The position numbers and the translations under genes were made by a program. Positions 42,065 to 53,690 of a stretch of 64,000 bases of DNA are shown one piece after another. This stretch comes from Tubulanus polymorphus. Taxonomy: Eukaryota; Nemertea; Palaeonemertea; Tubulaniformes; Tubulanidae. Location of the stretch: the NCBI RefSeq assembly GCF_964204645.1, contig NC_134026.1:16698650-16762649 (forward strand). Reading direction: 5' to 3'. The notes beneath the pieces were generated by a model. That model worked only from the letters and a program-made list of their open reading frames with translations. It ran no database searches and was not told the DNA's origin. The stretch's first letter is position 1. Each line of letters starts with the position of its first letter.

Positions 42065-45000
42065 TAAAAATTTTCTTCGGGCGACAAAACCAAAATAATG
42101 AATTGTCGCGGGTGCCCAAAAACAAAATATAAAACCAAAATAATGAATTGTCGCGGGCCTCAAAACCAAAAGAAGATTTGTCGCGGGCGACAAAACCAAA
42201 ATAATGAATTGTCGCTGGAGATAAAACCAAAGTAATGAATTGTCGTGGGCGATAAAACCAAAATATTGAATTGTCGCGGGCGACAAAACCTAACTAATGA
42301 ATTGTCGCGGGCGACAATGCCAAAAAAATAATTGTGGGGGCAACAAAACCAAAATAATGAATTGTCGCGGGCGACAAAACCAAAATGGTGAATTATCCAG
42401 GCGACAAAACCAAAATAATGAATTGTCGCGGGCGATAAAACCAAAATGATGAATTGTCTCGGGCGACAAAACCAAAATATTGAATTGTCGCGGGCGATTA
42501 AACCAAAATATTGAATTGTCGCGGGCGACAAAACCAAAAAAAAATTGTCGCGGGCTACTAAAACAAAATATAAAACCAAAATATTGAATTGTCACGGGCG
42601 ACAAAACCAAAATATGGAATTGTCGCGGGCGACAAAACCAAACTAATGAATTGTAGTGGGCGACAAAACCAAAAAAAGAATTGTCGCGGGCTACTAAAAC
42701 AAAATATAAAACCAAAATAATGAATTGTCGCGGGCGACAAAACCAAAAAGAAGAATTGTCGCGGGCGACAAAACCAAAATAATGAATTGTCGCTGGAGAT
42801 AAAACCAAAGTAATGAATTGTCGCCAAAATATTGAATTGTCACGGGCGACAAAACCAAGATATGGAATTGTCGCGGGCGACAAAACCAAACTAATGAATT
42901 GTAGTGGGCGACAAAACCAAAAAAAGAATTGTCGGAGCGACAAAACCAAAATAATGAATTGTCGCGGGCGATAAAACCAAAATAATGAATTGTCGCGGGC
43001 GACAAAACCAAAATAATGAATTGTCGCGGGCGACAAAACCAAAATGGTGAATTGTCGTGGGCGACAAAACCAAAATGGTGAATTGTCGCGGGCGACAAAA
43101 CCAAAATAATGAATTGTCGCGGGCGACAAAACCAAAATAATGAATTGTCGCGGGCGACAAAACCAAAAAGAAGATTTGTCGCGGGCGACAAAACCAAAAT
43201 AATGAATTGTCGCTGGCGATAAAACCAAAGTAGTGAATTGTCGCGGGCGATAAAACCAAAATATTGAATTTTCGCGGGCGACAAAACCAAAATAATGAAT
43301 TGTCGCGGGAGACAAAACCAAAAAAAGAATTGTGGGGGCGACAAAACCAAAATAATGAATTGTCGCGGGCGATTAAACCAAATAATGAATTGTCGCGGGC
43401 GACAAAACCAAAAAAAAAATTGTCGCGGGCTACTAAAACAAAATATAAAACCAAAATAATGAATTGTCGCGGGCGACAAAACCAAAAAGAAGAATTGTCG
43501 CGGGCGACAAAACCAGAATAATGAATTGTCGCTGGAGATAAAACCAAAGTAATGAATTGTCGCCAAAATATTGAATTGTCACGGGCGACAAAACCAAGAT
43601 ATGGAATTGTCGCGGGCGACAAAACCAAACTAATGAATTGTAGTGGGCGACAAAACCAAAAAAAGAATTGTCGGGGCGACAAAACCAAAATAATGAATTG
43701 TCGCGGGCAATAAAACCAAAATAATGAATTGTCGCGGGCGACAAAACCAAAATAATGAATTGTCGCGGGCGACAAAACCAAAATGGTGAATTGTCGCGGG
43801 CGACAAAACCAAAATGGTGAATTGTCGCAGGCGACAAAACCAAAATGGTGAATTGTCGCGGGCGACAAAACCAAAATAATGAATTGTCGCGGGCGACAAA
43901 ACCAAAATAATGAATTGTCGCGGGCGACAAAACCAAAAAGAAGATTTGTCGCGGGCGACAAAACCAAAATAATGTATTGTCGCTGGCGATAAAACCAAAG
44001 TAGTGAATTGTCGCGGGCGATAAAACCAAAATATTGAATTTTCGCGGGCGACAAAACCAAAATAATGAATTGTCGCGGGAGACAAAACCAAAAAAAGAAT
44101 TGTGGGGGCGACAAAACCAAAATAATGAATTGTCGCGGGCGACAAAACCAAAATAATGAATTGTCGCGGGCGATAATAGCAAAATGATGAATTGTCTCGG
44201 GCGACAAAACCGAATAATGAATTGTCGCGGGCGATAAAACCAAAATAATGAATTATCGCGGGCGATAAAACCAAAATATTGAATTGTCGCGGGCGATTAA
44301 ACCAAAATAATGAATTGTCGCGGGCGACAAAACCAAAAAAAAAATTGTCGCGGGCTACTAAAACAAAATATAAAACCAAAATATTGAATTGTCACGGGCG
44401 ACAAAACCAAAATATGGAATTGTCGCGGGCTACTAAAACAAAATATAAAACCAAAATAATGAATTGTCGCGGGCGACAAAACCAAAATGAAGAATTGTCG
44501 CGGGCGACAAAACCAAAATAATGAATTGTCGCTGGAGATAAAACCAAAGTAATGAATTGTCGCCAAAATATTGAATTGTCACGGGCGACAAAACCAAGAT
44601 ATGGAATTGTCGCAGGCGACAAAACCAAACTAATGAATTGTAGTGGGCGACAAAACCAAAAAAAGAATTGTCGCGGGCGACAAAACCAAACTAATGAATT
44701 GTAGTGGGCGACAAAACCAAAAAAAGAATTGTCGCGGGCGATAAAACCAAAATAATGAATTGTCGCGGGCGACAAAACCAAAATAATGAATTGTCGCGGG
44801 CGACAAAACCAAAATGGTGAATTGTTGCGGGCGACAAAACCAAAATGGTGAATTGTCGCGGGCGACAAAACCAAAATAATGAATTGTCGCGGGCGACAAA
44901 ACCAAAATAATGAATTGTCGCGGGCGACAAAACCAAAAAGAAGATTTGTCGCGGGCGACAAAACCAAAATAATGAATTGTCGCTGGCGATAAAACCAAAG

Positions 45001-47175
45001 TAGTGAATTGTCGCGGGCGATAAAACCAAAATATTGAATTTTCGCGGGCGACAAAACGAAAATAATGAATTGTCGCGGGAGACAAAACCAAAAAAAGAAT
45101 TGTGGGGGCGACAAAACCAAAATAATGAATTGTCGCGGGCGACAAAACCAAAATAATGAATTGTCGCGGGCGATAATACCAAAATGATGAATTGTCTCGG
45201 GCGACAAAACCGAATAATGAATTGTCGCGGGCGATAAAACCAAAATAATGAATTATCGCGGGCGATAAAACCAAAATATTGAATTGTCGCGGGCGATTAA
45301 ACCAAAATAATGAATTGTCGCGGGCGACAAAACCAAAATATTGAATTGTCGCAGGCGACAAAACCAAAAAAAAAATTGTCGCAGGCGACTAAAACAAAAT
45401 ATAAAACCAAAAAAATTAATTGTCGCGGGCGACAAAACCAAAACGAAGAATTGTCACGGGCGACAAAACCAAAATAATGAATTGTCGCTGGGGATAAAAC
45501 CAAAATATTGAATTGTCGCAGGCGACAAAACGAAAATAATGAATTGTCGCGGGCGATAAAACCAAAATAATGAATTGTCGCAGGTGACAAAACCAAAATG
45601 GTGAATTGTCGCGGGCGACAAAACCAAAATGGTGAATTGTCGCGGGCGACAAAACCAAAATAATGAATTGTCGCGGGCGAAAAAACCAAAAAGAAGAATT
45701 GTCGCGGGCGACAAAACCAAAATAATGAATTGTCGCTGGCGATAAAACCAAAGTAGTGAATTGTCGTGGGGGATAAAACAAAAATATTGAATTTTCGCGG
45801 GCGACAAAACCAAAATATTGAATTGTCGCAGGCGACAAAACCAAAATAATGAATTGTCGCAAGCGACAAAACCAAACTTATGAATTGTCGCGGGTGACAA
45901 AACCAAAAAAAGAATTGTGGGGGCGACAAAACCAAAATAATGAATTGTCGCGGGCGATAAAACCAAAATAATGAATTGTCGCGGGCGACAAAACCAAAAT
46001 AATGAATTGTCGCGGGCGACAAAACCAAAATGGTGAATTGTCCAGGCGACAAAACCAAAATGGTGAATTGTCGCGGGCGACAAGACCAAAATAATGAATT
46101 GTCGCAGGCGATAAAACCAAAATGATGAATTGTCTCGGGCGACAAAACCAAAATTATGAATTGTTGCGGGCGATAAAACCAAAATAATGAATTATCGCCG
46201 GCGCTAAAACCAAAATATTGAATTGTCGCGGGCGATTAAACCAAAATAATGAATTGTCGCGGGCGACAAAACCAAAATATTGAATAGTCGCGGGCGACAA
46301 AACCAAAAAATATATTGTCGCGGGCGACTAAAACAAAATATAAAACCAAAATAATGAATTGTCGCGGGCTACAAAACCAAAAAGAAGAATTGTGGCGGGC
46401 GACAAAACCAAAATAATGAATTGTCGCTGGAGATAAAACCAAAGTAATGAATTGTCGTGGGCGATTAAACCAAAATATTGAATTGTCGCGGGCGACAAAA
46501 CCAAAATATTGAATTGTCGCGGGCGACAAAACCAAACTAATGAATTATCGTGGGCGAAAAAACCAAAAAAGAATTGTCGGGCGACAAAACCAAAATAATG
46601 AATTGTCGCTGGAGATAAAACCAAAGTAATGAATTGTCGTGGGCGATTAAACCAAAATATTGAATTGTCGCGGGCGACAAAACCAAAATATTGAATTGTC
46701 GCGGGCGACAAAACCAAACTAATGAATTATCGTGGGCGAAAAAACCAAAAAAGAATTGTCGGGCGACAAAACCAAAATAATGAATTGTCGCGGGCGATAA
46801 AACCAAAATAATGAATTGTCGCGGGCGATAAAACCAAAATAATGAATTGTCGCGGGTGACAAAACCAAAATGGTGAATTGTCGCGGGCGACAAAACCAAA
46901 ATGGTGAATTGTCGCGGGCGACAAAACCAAAATGGTGAATTGTCGCGGGCGACAAAACCAAAATGGTGAATTGTTGCGGGCGACAAAACCAAAATGGTGA
47001 ATTGTCGCGGGCGACAAAACCAAAAAGAAGAATTGTCGCGGGCGACAACCCAAAATAATGAATTGTCGCTGGCGATAAAACCAAAGTAGTGAATTGTCGT
47101 GGGCGATAAAACCAAAATATTGAATTGTCGCGTGTGACAAAACCAAAATAATGAATTGTCGCGGGCGACAAAATC
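42065..47175. repeat. 31-bp satellite, long array (about 5.1 kb, roughly 160 units) with higher-order structure
   Basis: Each unit holds the perfect inverted repeat GTCGCGGGCGAC (5-bp arms, 2-nt centre) and an A-rich linker CAAAACCAAAATAATGAATT. Variant units recur at set distances: the AAGAAGATTTGTCGC variant at about 42168, 43168, 43938 and 44938, giving alternating higher-order periods near 1000 and 770 bp. The minus strand is open in all three frames because the unit has no stop. Confidence 0.95.
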
Positions 47176-47275
47176 AAAATCATCGTTTTCTCGCGTTATT
47201 TTAGTTTTATCGTTTCGTCGTAATGTCGCCCTCATTTGCATATTCGTGTTTTTTTATCTTATCAGCCACCATACT

Positions 47276-47592
47276 AAAGCCTTAAGGTCGCGTAAAACTC
47301 GATAAACACTTCAAGCGACACAGCGAACGATCTCCTTTCCCCCACAGCGAACGCTTACTCCGAATGTCAAGTGTGAGTCCAGCATACGGATAGGAGTGTG
47401 TTATATACTTGTATTTAGTAAATACCTTGTGCATTTGACAAGAATCGGTATGTACTGTAGGAAATATAGAGTATTGATAAATGGTTGAAGCCCGCGGCCG
47501 AATAAAGTAATATGTTCTTTTATTTTGATACCTCGTCGACATAACAGCTTTTCTCCGCCATATCTCTTCGGCCTGTTTAGTTTAGGGGTTGA
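47276..47592. repeat. Repeat block A, copy 2
   Basis: Direct copy of 6968-7285. After 47592 the sequence differs from copy 1 and has a B-box-like GGGTTCGAATCC near 47592-47603. Confidence 0.85.
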
Positions 47593-47603
47593 GGGTTCGA
47601 ATC

Positions 47604-48399
47604 CTAGTGAAACCATGCATTATCACAGTACAGCGCCGGCACGCAAATATTGTTTTATTAATGAAACAACATGGTGGATGGTTGAAATCATTCGGCTTAA
47701 ATTTATCGCGAGTTTTAGGACTTTAATGAATTTCACGAAACCATGATTTCTAAAATGAGTCAATTGATCGATTCTATTCGTAAATCAATTTACGTTGGCT
47801 ACATTTCCTGAAGATTTCGGTGTCAAATCAACGTGATATGGACAGAAATTGTAGGAATTTTCACACGGAATTTTACTTCCGCGTTCAGTTGACGACTCGG
47901 ATCGGTGACAACGACAGCGGAGTTTGTGTATTTTAAGGTAAGAATCCGTTAACCAGGGAATGTATTAAATGATTTCTTTAATAATATGAGTATGGTAGCA
48001 AATGAGTAGGCCTACTCGGTGAAGCAATGATCATTGCTGGCTACTTACTTAATGCCTAGCTTTTTTGGGGGATGCGCCTAGAATAAATTTAGGCCCTAAA
48101 TATAATGGGTAGAGCCAGTAAGTTGAATGCCTTAATAGCAGCTAGTTATGGCCTGGTTTACACTGAATGTGCATGACAATTTATTTTGATTACTTTCTTT
48201 CCAGCTATTATTCGTGGAATGAACTGGTCACTACGGTCTTCAATTCCTTTGCGGATTCTTGCAGGAATATTAAACCACAGTGCGCAAATGTATGTTTCAA
48301 ATTAGGCTTTTTCGACATTGACAGCCAAAGACGTAACTTAACACGCTAACTGAAGCGCAACTGTCTCAGATGCTGTAAGTACTTGACGTTTTGCGTAAT
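47604..48399. other. Intergenic, possible exon-like segment with GTAAG donor
   Basis: No ORF of note. 47880-47940 (CAGTTGACGACTCGGATC ... AAG|GTAAGAATCC) resembles a noncoding first exon and has some likeness to the host first exon near 37560. Weak. Confidence 0.2.
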
Positions 48400-49203
48400 T
48401 AGGGTTTTCTGTTACATCACAGAAAACCCTATTGAGATTCGCGTGTTTCTTCTTATTAGGGTTTTCTGTTACATCACAGAAAACCCTATTGAGATTCGCG
48501 TGTTTCTTATTATTAGGGTTTTCTGTTATTTCACAGAAAACCCTATTGATATCCGCGTGATTATTATTATTATTATTTTCTTCAACACTTTTTTTACCAA
48601 AAGAACATAGGCTTTGTTACCTTACCGCTGTTTCATATACAATCCATATAATATCGTTCAGCTCACTGAGATCTACAAATAGCCCGCGTGTTTTTTCACG
48701 AATCATCGTTACAAAAGCGCTGTTGGGCTGTAAACATCGAAAATTTAGCCCCATTCAATGGGGCGACATGTTTTTCGAGTCGTCATCCCGAAATCAACCC
48801 GCAGGCCGACTGTCACTTCGATTATCAATTCAAGTATAAATGAACTAATTTATTGCCGCAGACTTCACATTCAGTCGCGGTCTTCAAGCAGTGATTTTAA
48901 CAATAGCCCATTTTCCTCATCAAATCATATTACCGATACACTGGAAATTTACTACTTTAGATTTTAAAAGCACTGTCGAGCCGTAAACATCGAGGAATCG
49001 ACGTGTGTTACTACATCGTCGTTCCGGGGATCAGCTGCGAGTTTCTCCTCATCATGAGAATCAAATCGAGTACAAATTAATTTATTACTACCAGTGATTT
49101 GGCTGCGGGTTTCAAGGAGTTAGTTTAACAGTACCTATTTTTCTTTACCGAATTAACCGTGTATTTACTAAGATAAATATTTAGTGTACCGGGGAATCGT
49201 AGG
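48400..49203. repeat. Repeat block B, copy 2 (inverted), with triplicated hairpin
   Basis: Reverse complement of 7286-7975. The hairpin end is expanded to three units with a 57-bp period at 48401, 48458 and 48515. Confidence 0.85.
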
Positions 49204-49250
49204 CTCTCAGTTGTGAGTCAAACACCTTATCCACCCTGCCACAGGACAGA
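49190..49250 (-). mobile_element. Possible truncated tRNA-like sequence
   Basis: Minus strand GGCAGGGTGGATAAGGTG then TTTGACTCACAACTGAGAG looks like the A-box half and anticodon arm of a tRNA. It is cut exactly where block B begins, with no B box. Confidence 0.3.
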
Positions 49251-49529
49251 ACGCGTCTTTTACCGTTAGTGGGAGTACGCGACACGGCGAGTGGCCATTG
49301 CTACTTTCATCCGGTGTTATCTTACAGTAAGTAATTTTAAGTTTGAAATAGGATGGAGAGTGCATAGATAGAATCAACGCGGAGAGAATGAGTGTTATAT
49401 TACTATCAGAATTCTACATTTCGATTAGAAGCTGTTAGTTGTCGAATCTGATAGAAGATGAATTTTATGTGCGGAAAAAAAAGTGGAAAATATGTAAATA
49501 ATAATAATAATAATCAACAGAATTACAAG
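49251..49529. other. Short spacer left of element 2
   Basis: No gene. Includes an AAT run at 49499-49513. Confidence 0.4.
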
Positions 49530-49609
49530 AGGGTTTTCGACGAAAGTCAGAAAACCCTAATAATCACGCGAATTTCAATAGGGTTTTCTGTGAAGAAACC
49601 GAAAACCCT
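49530..49609. repeat. Two diverged copies of the AGGGTTTTC hairpin at the left edge of element 2
   Basis: 49530-49558 and 49580-49609, 50 bp apart, with the same 9-10-bp arms as the block B hairpins. They lie right at the change to AT-rich element 2. Confidence 0.75.
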
Positions 49610-49679
49610 AATAAAATTTCATAATGGTTACCTAATTGATTTAGATAATTTTCCAGTAATTTATGAATAAGTTATAAGA

Positions 49680-50057
49680 TGGAAAGAATAATGTTTTCAC
49701 TATATAAATATGAATATAACAGTAGGAGCGAGTATATGTTTTGGATTTGATTTTAAACGTGAGAAAGAAGTGAAATTTAATATAAATGATGTAACAACAC
49801 ATATTACATTAAAAATATTGCATTATTCATGAATCAAAATTTGATTATGTAACAACAATAAATAAAGAAACTTATAATGTAGAAAAGATAACTGCTTTCT
49901 TTAAGATTTTATGAATTAGATGAAGATTTTATTATCGATGATATTAAAAAAATTATAACTGAAATATATGAAAATGAAACGAATAATGATGAAAATGTTG
50001 AAATGATTATAACTAAGATAACTAAATATTTTGAAGAAGGTGATTCTTTTTATAAAT
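49680..50057 (+). pseudogene. Degraded small unknown gene
   Basis: Protein-like pieces in shifting frames, for example YELDEDFIIDDIKKIITEIY and MIITKITKYFEEGDSFYK ending at the TAA just before the next ATG. About 110 codons. Not recognised. Confidence 0.3.
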
Positions 50058-50059
50058 AA

Positions 50060-50287
50060 ATGAATTATAATAAGTGGATAATAACTGGTTCATATAATGG
50101 AGCATTACTATCAGTGGGAACAGTTGGTTATACAATGTTATTGAAGAAAGTATTCAAAATAGGAAATATCGTTGTTGATAGATTTGATATAAATGATATT
50201 TTAGAATTAACATTAGCAGTAATTTTATCTAATTTAACAATTGAGTATTTCGAAAAACACAAATATATTCCTCCTATAAATGCATAA
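50060..50287 (+). CDS. Small membrane protein
   Basis: 75 codons, ATG at 50060 in TATAAATAAATG. Two hydrophobic stretches (GALLSVGTVGYTMLL and ILELTLAVILSNLTIEYF). It is intact. It ends 15 nt before the next start, a compact viral-style spacing. Function unknown; possibly a virion membrane or accessory protein. Confidence 0.55.
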   Translation: MNYNKWIITGSYNGALLSVGTVGYTMLLKKVFKIGNIVVDRFDINDILELTLAVILSNLTIEYFEKHKYIPPINA

Positions 50288-50301
50288 TGTTTGTTAAATA
50301 A

Positions 50302-50723
50302 ATGGCTTCTGCAATTATAACCATTATAGGATCAGCAATTGTTAACGCTTTAGAATTTATAGGTGGTGGATATATATTTAAACATATTGATAAAAATGGT
50401 TCATTATCGGAACAAAAAAGACGTAACTTAGCGTTAGAAAAATATAATAAAGCAGCAGAAGAATATAAGAAAAAAGACAAAATTATATGGATTATATTAA
50501 TGAAGAATTATATAATCGGAAAATTTCACACCGAGATTTTCAATCAGTCGATGATGCTATGAGGTTATATAACGCAGTAACAAATAAAGAAAAATTACGT
50601 CTATATAAACCTACAATATCGGCTTATTATACCCCAAGTAATGAACAGAAGAAATATGAAATAATTTGGATTTTAGGTGACACTGTTATTGTTATATTTG
50701 TAGCATATAAATTTACAAATTAG
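50302..50723 (+). pseudogene. Small protein with hydrophobic ends, one frameshift
   Basis: ATG at 50302 in GTTAAATAAATGG. N-terminus MASAIITIIGSAIVNALEFI is a hydrophobic helix with small residues, followed by a charged helix (RRNLALEKYNKAAEEYKKK). A frameshift near 50490 leads to the second part (DYINEELYNRKISHRDFQS) ending with a helix WILGDTVIVIFVAYKF. About 140 codons originally. Confidence 0.5.
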
Positions 50724-50741
50724 TAATTTTTTGCTAAATAA

Positions 50742-51169
50742 ATGAATGATAAAATCGATAATATTGAAATTATTCCTCATGATATAAATAAAACTAAATT
50801 AAAAATATATTTAGAAAAACAAATATTAGAATTTGAAAATGATTTAAGAATTAAAAAGAAAAAATATTTTGAAAGTAAAATTATATATTATTTTATTATT
50901 AGTGGTTCGGTTACAATTAGTTCTGTAATAACATTTTTAGCAATATTCAGTCCATTAATACCTTTAGCTATATCAATTGACTTTTTAGGTTTAAGTTCAA
51001 GTGTTTCAACCGGCGTCAAATTTAAATACAAAAAGTAATAAAGGAAAAATTAAATCTAATATAAAATAAATAAATTAATTAAAAAATACATTAGATTATA
51101 TTATTGGTTTAAATGGTAATATAACAATTGAAGAACAAGAAAAATTATTAAAAGAATTAATTAATTGTT
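50742..51169 (+). pseudogene. Membrane protein with central hydrophobic region
   Basis: ATG at 50742 in TGCTAAATAAATG. Charged N-terminal half (KLKIYLEKQILEFENDLRIK), then two hydrophobic segments (FIISGSVTISSVITFLAIF, PLIPLAISIDFLGLS). The frame ends at 51036, but related coding sequence seems to continue to about 51169 through frameshifts. Unknown function. Confidence 0.5.
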
Positions 51170-51187
51170 AATTTCTTTATTATATAA

Positions 51188-52217
51188 ATGGTAGATAGTT
51201 TTCCAAAAGCTTTCCAATATAATAGATTAATTAAATATAATATTCCAGCAATAGATTTTAATAAAAATATTACATACAAAAACGAAGTTTTAAATTCATT
51301 TATTAATTTAGATATTTATGTTACTAAAACTATTAATTTTGATGTAAAGATGGAAAATATATTTTATGTATAATTAATTTTTAAAAATTGAAAGATAAAA
51401 AACAATGGGTTTTAAAACCCAGTATGAAATATTGGCAGAACCAATACAATTTTGCAGTTTATTGCGCAACAACAGGATGTGGAATTGGTTGGAATGATCA
51501 TTTAAATAATTCAAAATATAAATCAATTCAAAGTTTATTTAGATTTCATACTTTTTTCAAATAAGATTACTATTAAATGAATTAGAATGTCCTTTACCAG
51601 GATCTAGATATTTTGAAGAAATAGATAATAATATTAATTTATCAAAGCTTTATGAAGTTTGTGATGAATTTAATACAAAGATAAATATTTCTGATTTTCG
51701 AACAAAAATTGGAACAATAAGATCAATTCCTTGTACTGAAAATATTTAACAATATTGCACACTTCCCATACCATCCAATAATAATGTAAGATATCAAAAT
51801 TATTTAGATAAATCTCATATAAGATTAAATTATTGTAAAGGTCCTAATTTATTAATTATTTCTGATGATTTAATATTCGAAATGGGAAATATAATTGGTT
51901 ATAATAATTTGATTAAAACTGCAACAATAAATAATTCATTTGGATTAAATGGTATAGATAAAACAATTATCACTGCTCCAAAACTAATGGAAGTTGAAAA
52001 AATTAAAAAAAATATTCAATCAACTGAAATTAAAACTAAGAATATTAAATTAAATAATGATTCTAAAATAAAAGATTACAATACATCAGGAAATATAAAA
52101 ACTGATAATATTCAGCATGAAATAATTAAAACTAATAATGATAAAAAATCACATGAAAATAGTAAATTAACTATAACTTGTATAGGAATTGTAATAGGAG
52201 GAATATTATATTTTTAA
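51188..52217 (+). pseudogene. Structural-type protein of about 340 codons with C-terminal membrane anchor, broken
   Basis: ATG at 51188 in TATATAAATGG. Pieces: 51188-51373 (FPKAFQYNRLIKYNIPAIDF), 51400-51560 (FAVYCATTGCGIGWNDHLN), 51580-51750 (CPLPGSRYFEEIDNN), and 51882-52217, which ends in KLTITCIGIVIGGILYF, a tail anchor. Stops near 51371 and 51748 and several frame changes. Position before the capsid-like gene suggests a virion protein. Not recognised further. Confidence 0.5.
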
Positions 52218-52239
52218 TTTTAATTTTTATAAGATATAA

Positions 52240-53671
52240 ATGGAAGTAACAGGTGGAGAAGATTATGAAATGCAAGAAAGGGGAAATAATAATGATGGAT
52301 ATATTGATGATGATTATAATGATGCAGGTGTTGATATTGATAATGATAATGAGACAGCATATAATTCTAATTTTGCAGATAGTGGTTCTAAAAATTCATC
52401 AACGGACGAGATTGATAGAAAAACTAAATAGAGAATAAATGCTGAAAATGAAAATCCAGATTAAGTAAAACAAAATTTAGAATATAATGAATATATTTAT
52501 CATTTCAAACCTATATTTGAAAAATCTGGATATCATATTAATGAGAGAGGTGCCAGATATTTAGTAAGAGAATTAAAATTTTTAGATGGTGAATATTATT
52601 ATCATTTGAAAGATGATTATTATATTGATATCTTTTATAAATTCAAAATAAAATATTAGCAAAATCAACTTTGAGAAAATTAGACCCATCTAGAATTAAA
52701 AGAATAAGAAATAGTAATGAATGAAAGTGTTACCGACACAGAAATTATTAAAAATAAAAGAGTATCTAAACAAAGAATTAATAAATTATTTGAAACAATT
52801 AATGAAAATTTAGAAATAGAAACAAGTTCTAAACAGAATATAACTTCCAAAACTAGTAAAATCAAGAAGAGTTCAAATTGATAAAATCTTACCGAATGGA
52901 TTACTTGATGCAACAAATCAAGAAATAGAAGAATTAGATATATTTTCTGATAAAGCAATTAGAGAAATAATAAGTATATGAAATGAAGCTAATAAAATTG
53001 CACACGCTAGAAATATTAGAGATGATAAAATTAAACATTTAGACGATGAATTATTTAATTCAAGAAAAGAATTAGAACAATTGAAGTTAGATAGAGATAA
53101 TAATGTTATTGCAGAATTTGAATTTAAAAAAAGAAATGTAAGTTTAGAAAAAGAATTTGATAATTTAGAAGTACAGAAAGAAGAAAATAAATTATTATTA
53201 AAATCATATGATTATTGTATTAATAGATTAAAATTTATTATTAAAGATTTAATAATAAAACCATATCCTGAAATATCATTAAAAGATAGAATAAAATTAT
53301 TATTTAAATTAAAAGGTATCACAATTCTTTCAATTCTAACATCTGTAACTATGATATTTAGAACAATAGGTTTAGCTATATCAAATTCATTAGAATCTAC
53401 ACCTACTCCTAATAAACCGGATAAACCTCCGAGCCATAATTCAATACAGGATAAAGTTAAAGATGGTTTTAAAAAATTAGCAAAATATCTATGGGAACTT
53501 TCTAAAAAATCTGCTGCAGCATTACTTGGAATTATTGCATCGATTGTTGGTTTTGTTTTAAAATCTGCTGGAAATATTATTAGTTTTGCTGCTGAACATA
53601 TAATTTTATTTTTAATCAAGGTTGTTAGTGCAATTATTTTTGTATTAGTTAATATGATGAAAAATAAATAA
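52240..53671 (+). pseudogene. Large acidic/coiled-coil protein with C-terminal amphipathic and membrane segments, broken
   Basis: ATG at 52240 in AGATATAAATGG. The N-terminus is very acidic (DGYIDDDYNDAGVDIDND). The middle is at 52460-53080 in several frames. The C-terminal 196 codons (53081-53671) are intact: a coiled coil (EKEFDNLEVQKEENKLLLKS), PTPNKPDKPPSH, then three hydrophobic stretches including AALLGIIASIVGFVL and IILFLIKVVSAIIFVLV. About 475 codons originally. Possibly a virion membrane-active protein; unproven. Confidence 0.5.
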
Positions 53672-53677
53672 TAATTG

Positions 53678-53690
53678 TCTTAAATAAATG
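53678..53690 (+). promoter_or_regulatory. TTAAATAAATG motif at the capsid-like gene start
   Basis: GTCTTAAATAAATGAG, overlapping the ATG at 53688. The clearest example of the late-like motif, and it fronts the structural gene. Confidence 0.55.

Noticed and set aside
42065-47175. Many 80-450-codon minus-strand frames in the 31-bp array
   Set aside because: They are translations of a satellite unit that lacks stop codons. All three phases are open and the peptide is only the unit repeated.
48401-48544. CRISPR-like array of palindromic repeats with spacers
   Set aside because: Only three repeats, spacers nearly identical to each other, and an animal genome. It is a tandem duplication of a hairpin unit.
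52680-52958. 92-codon minus-strand hydrophobic frame
   Set aside because: Antisense of the AT-rich rightward gene at 52240-53671; such frames are common opposite Lys/Glu-rich coding sequence.
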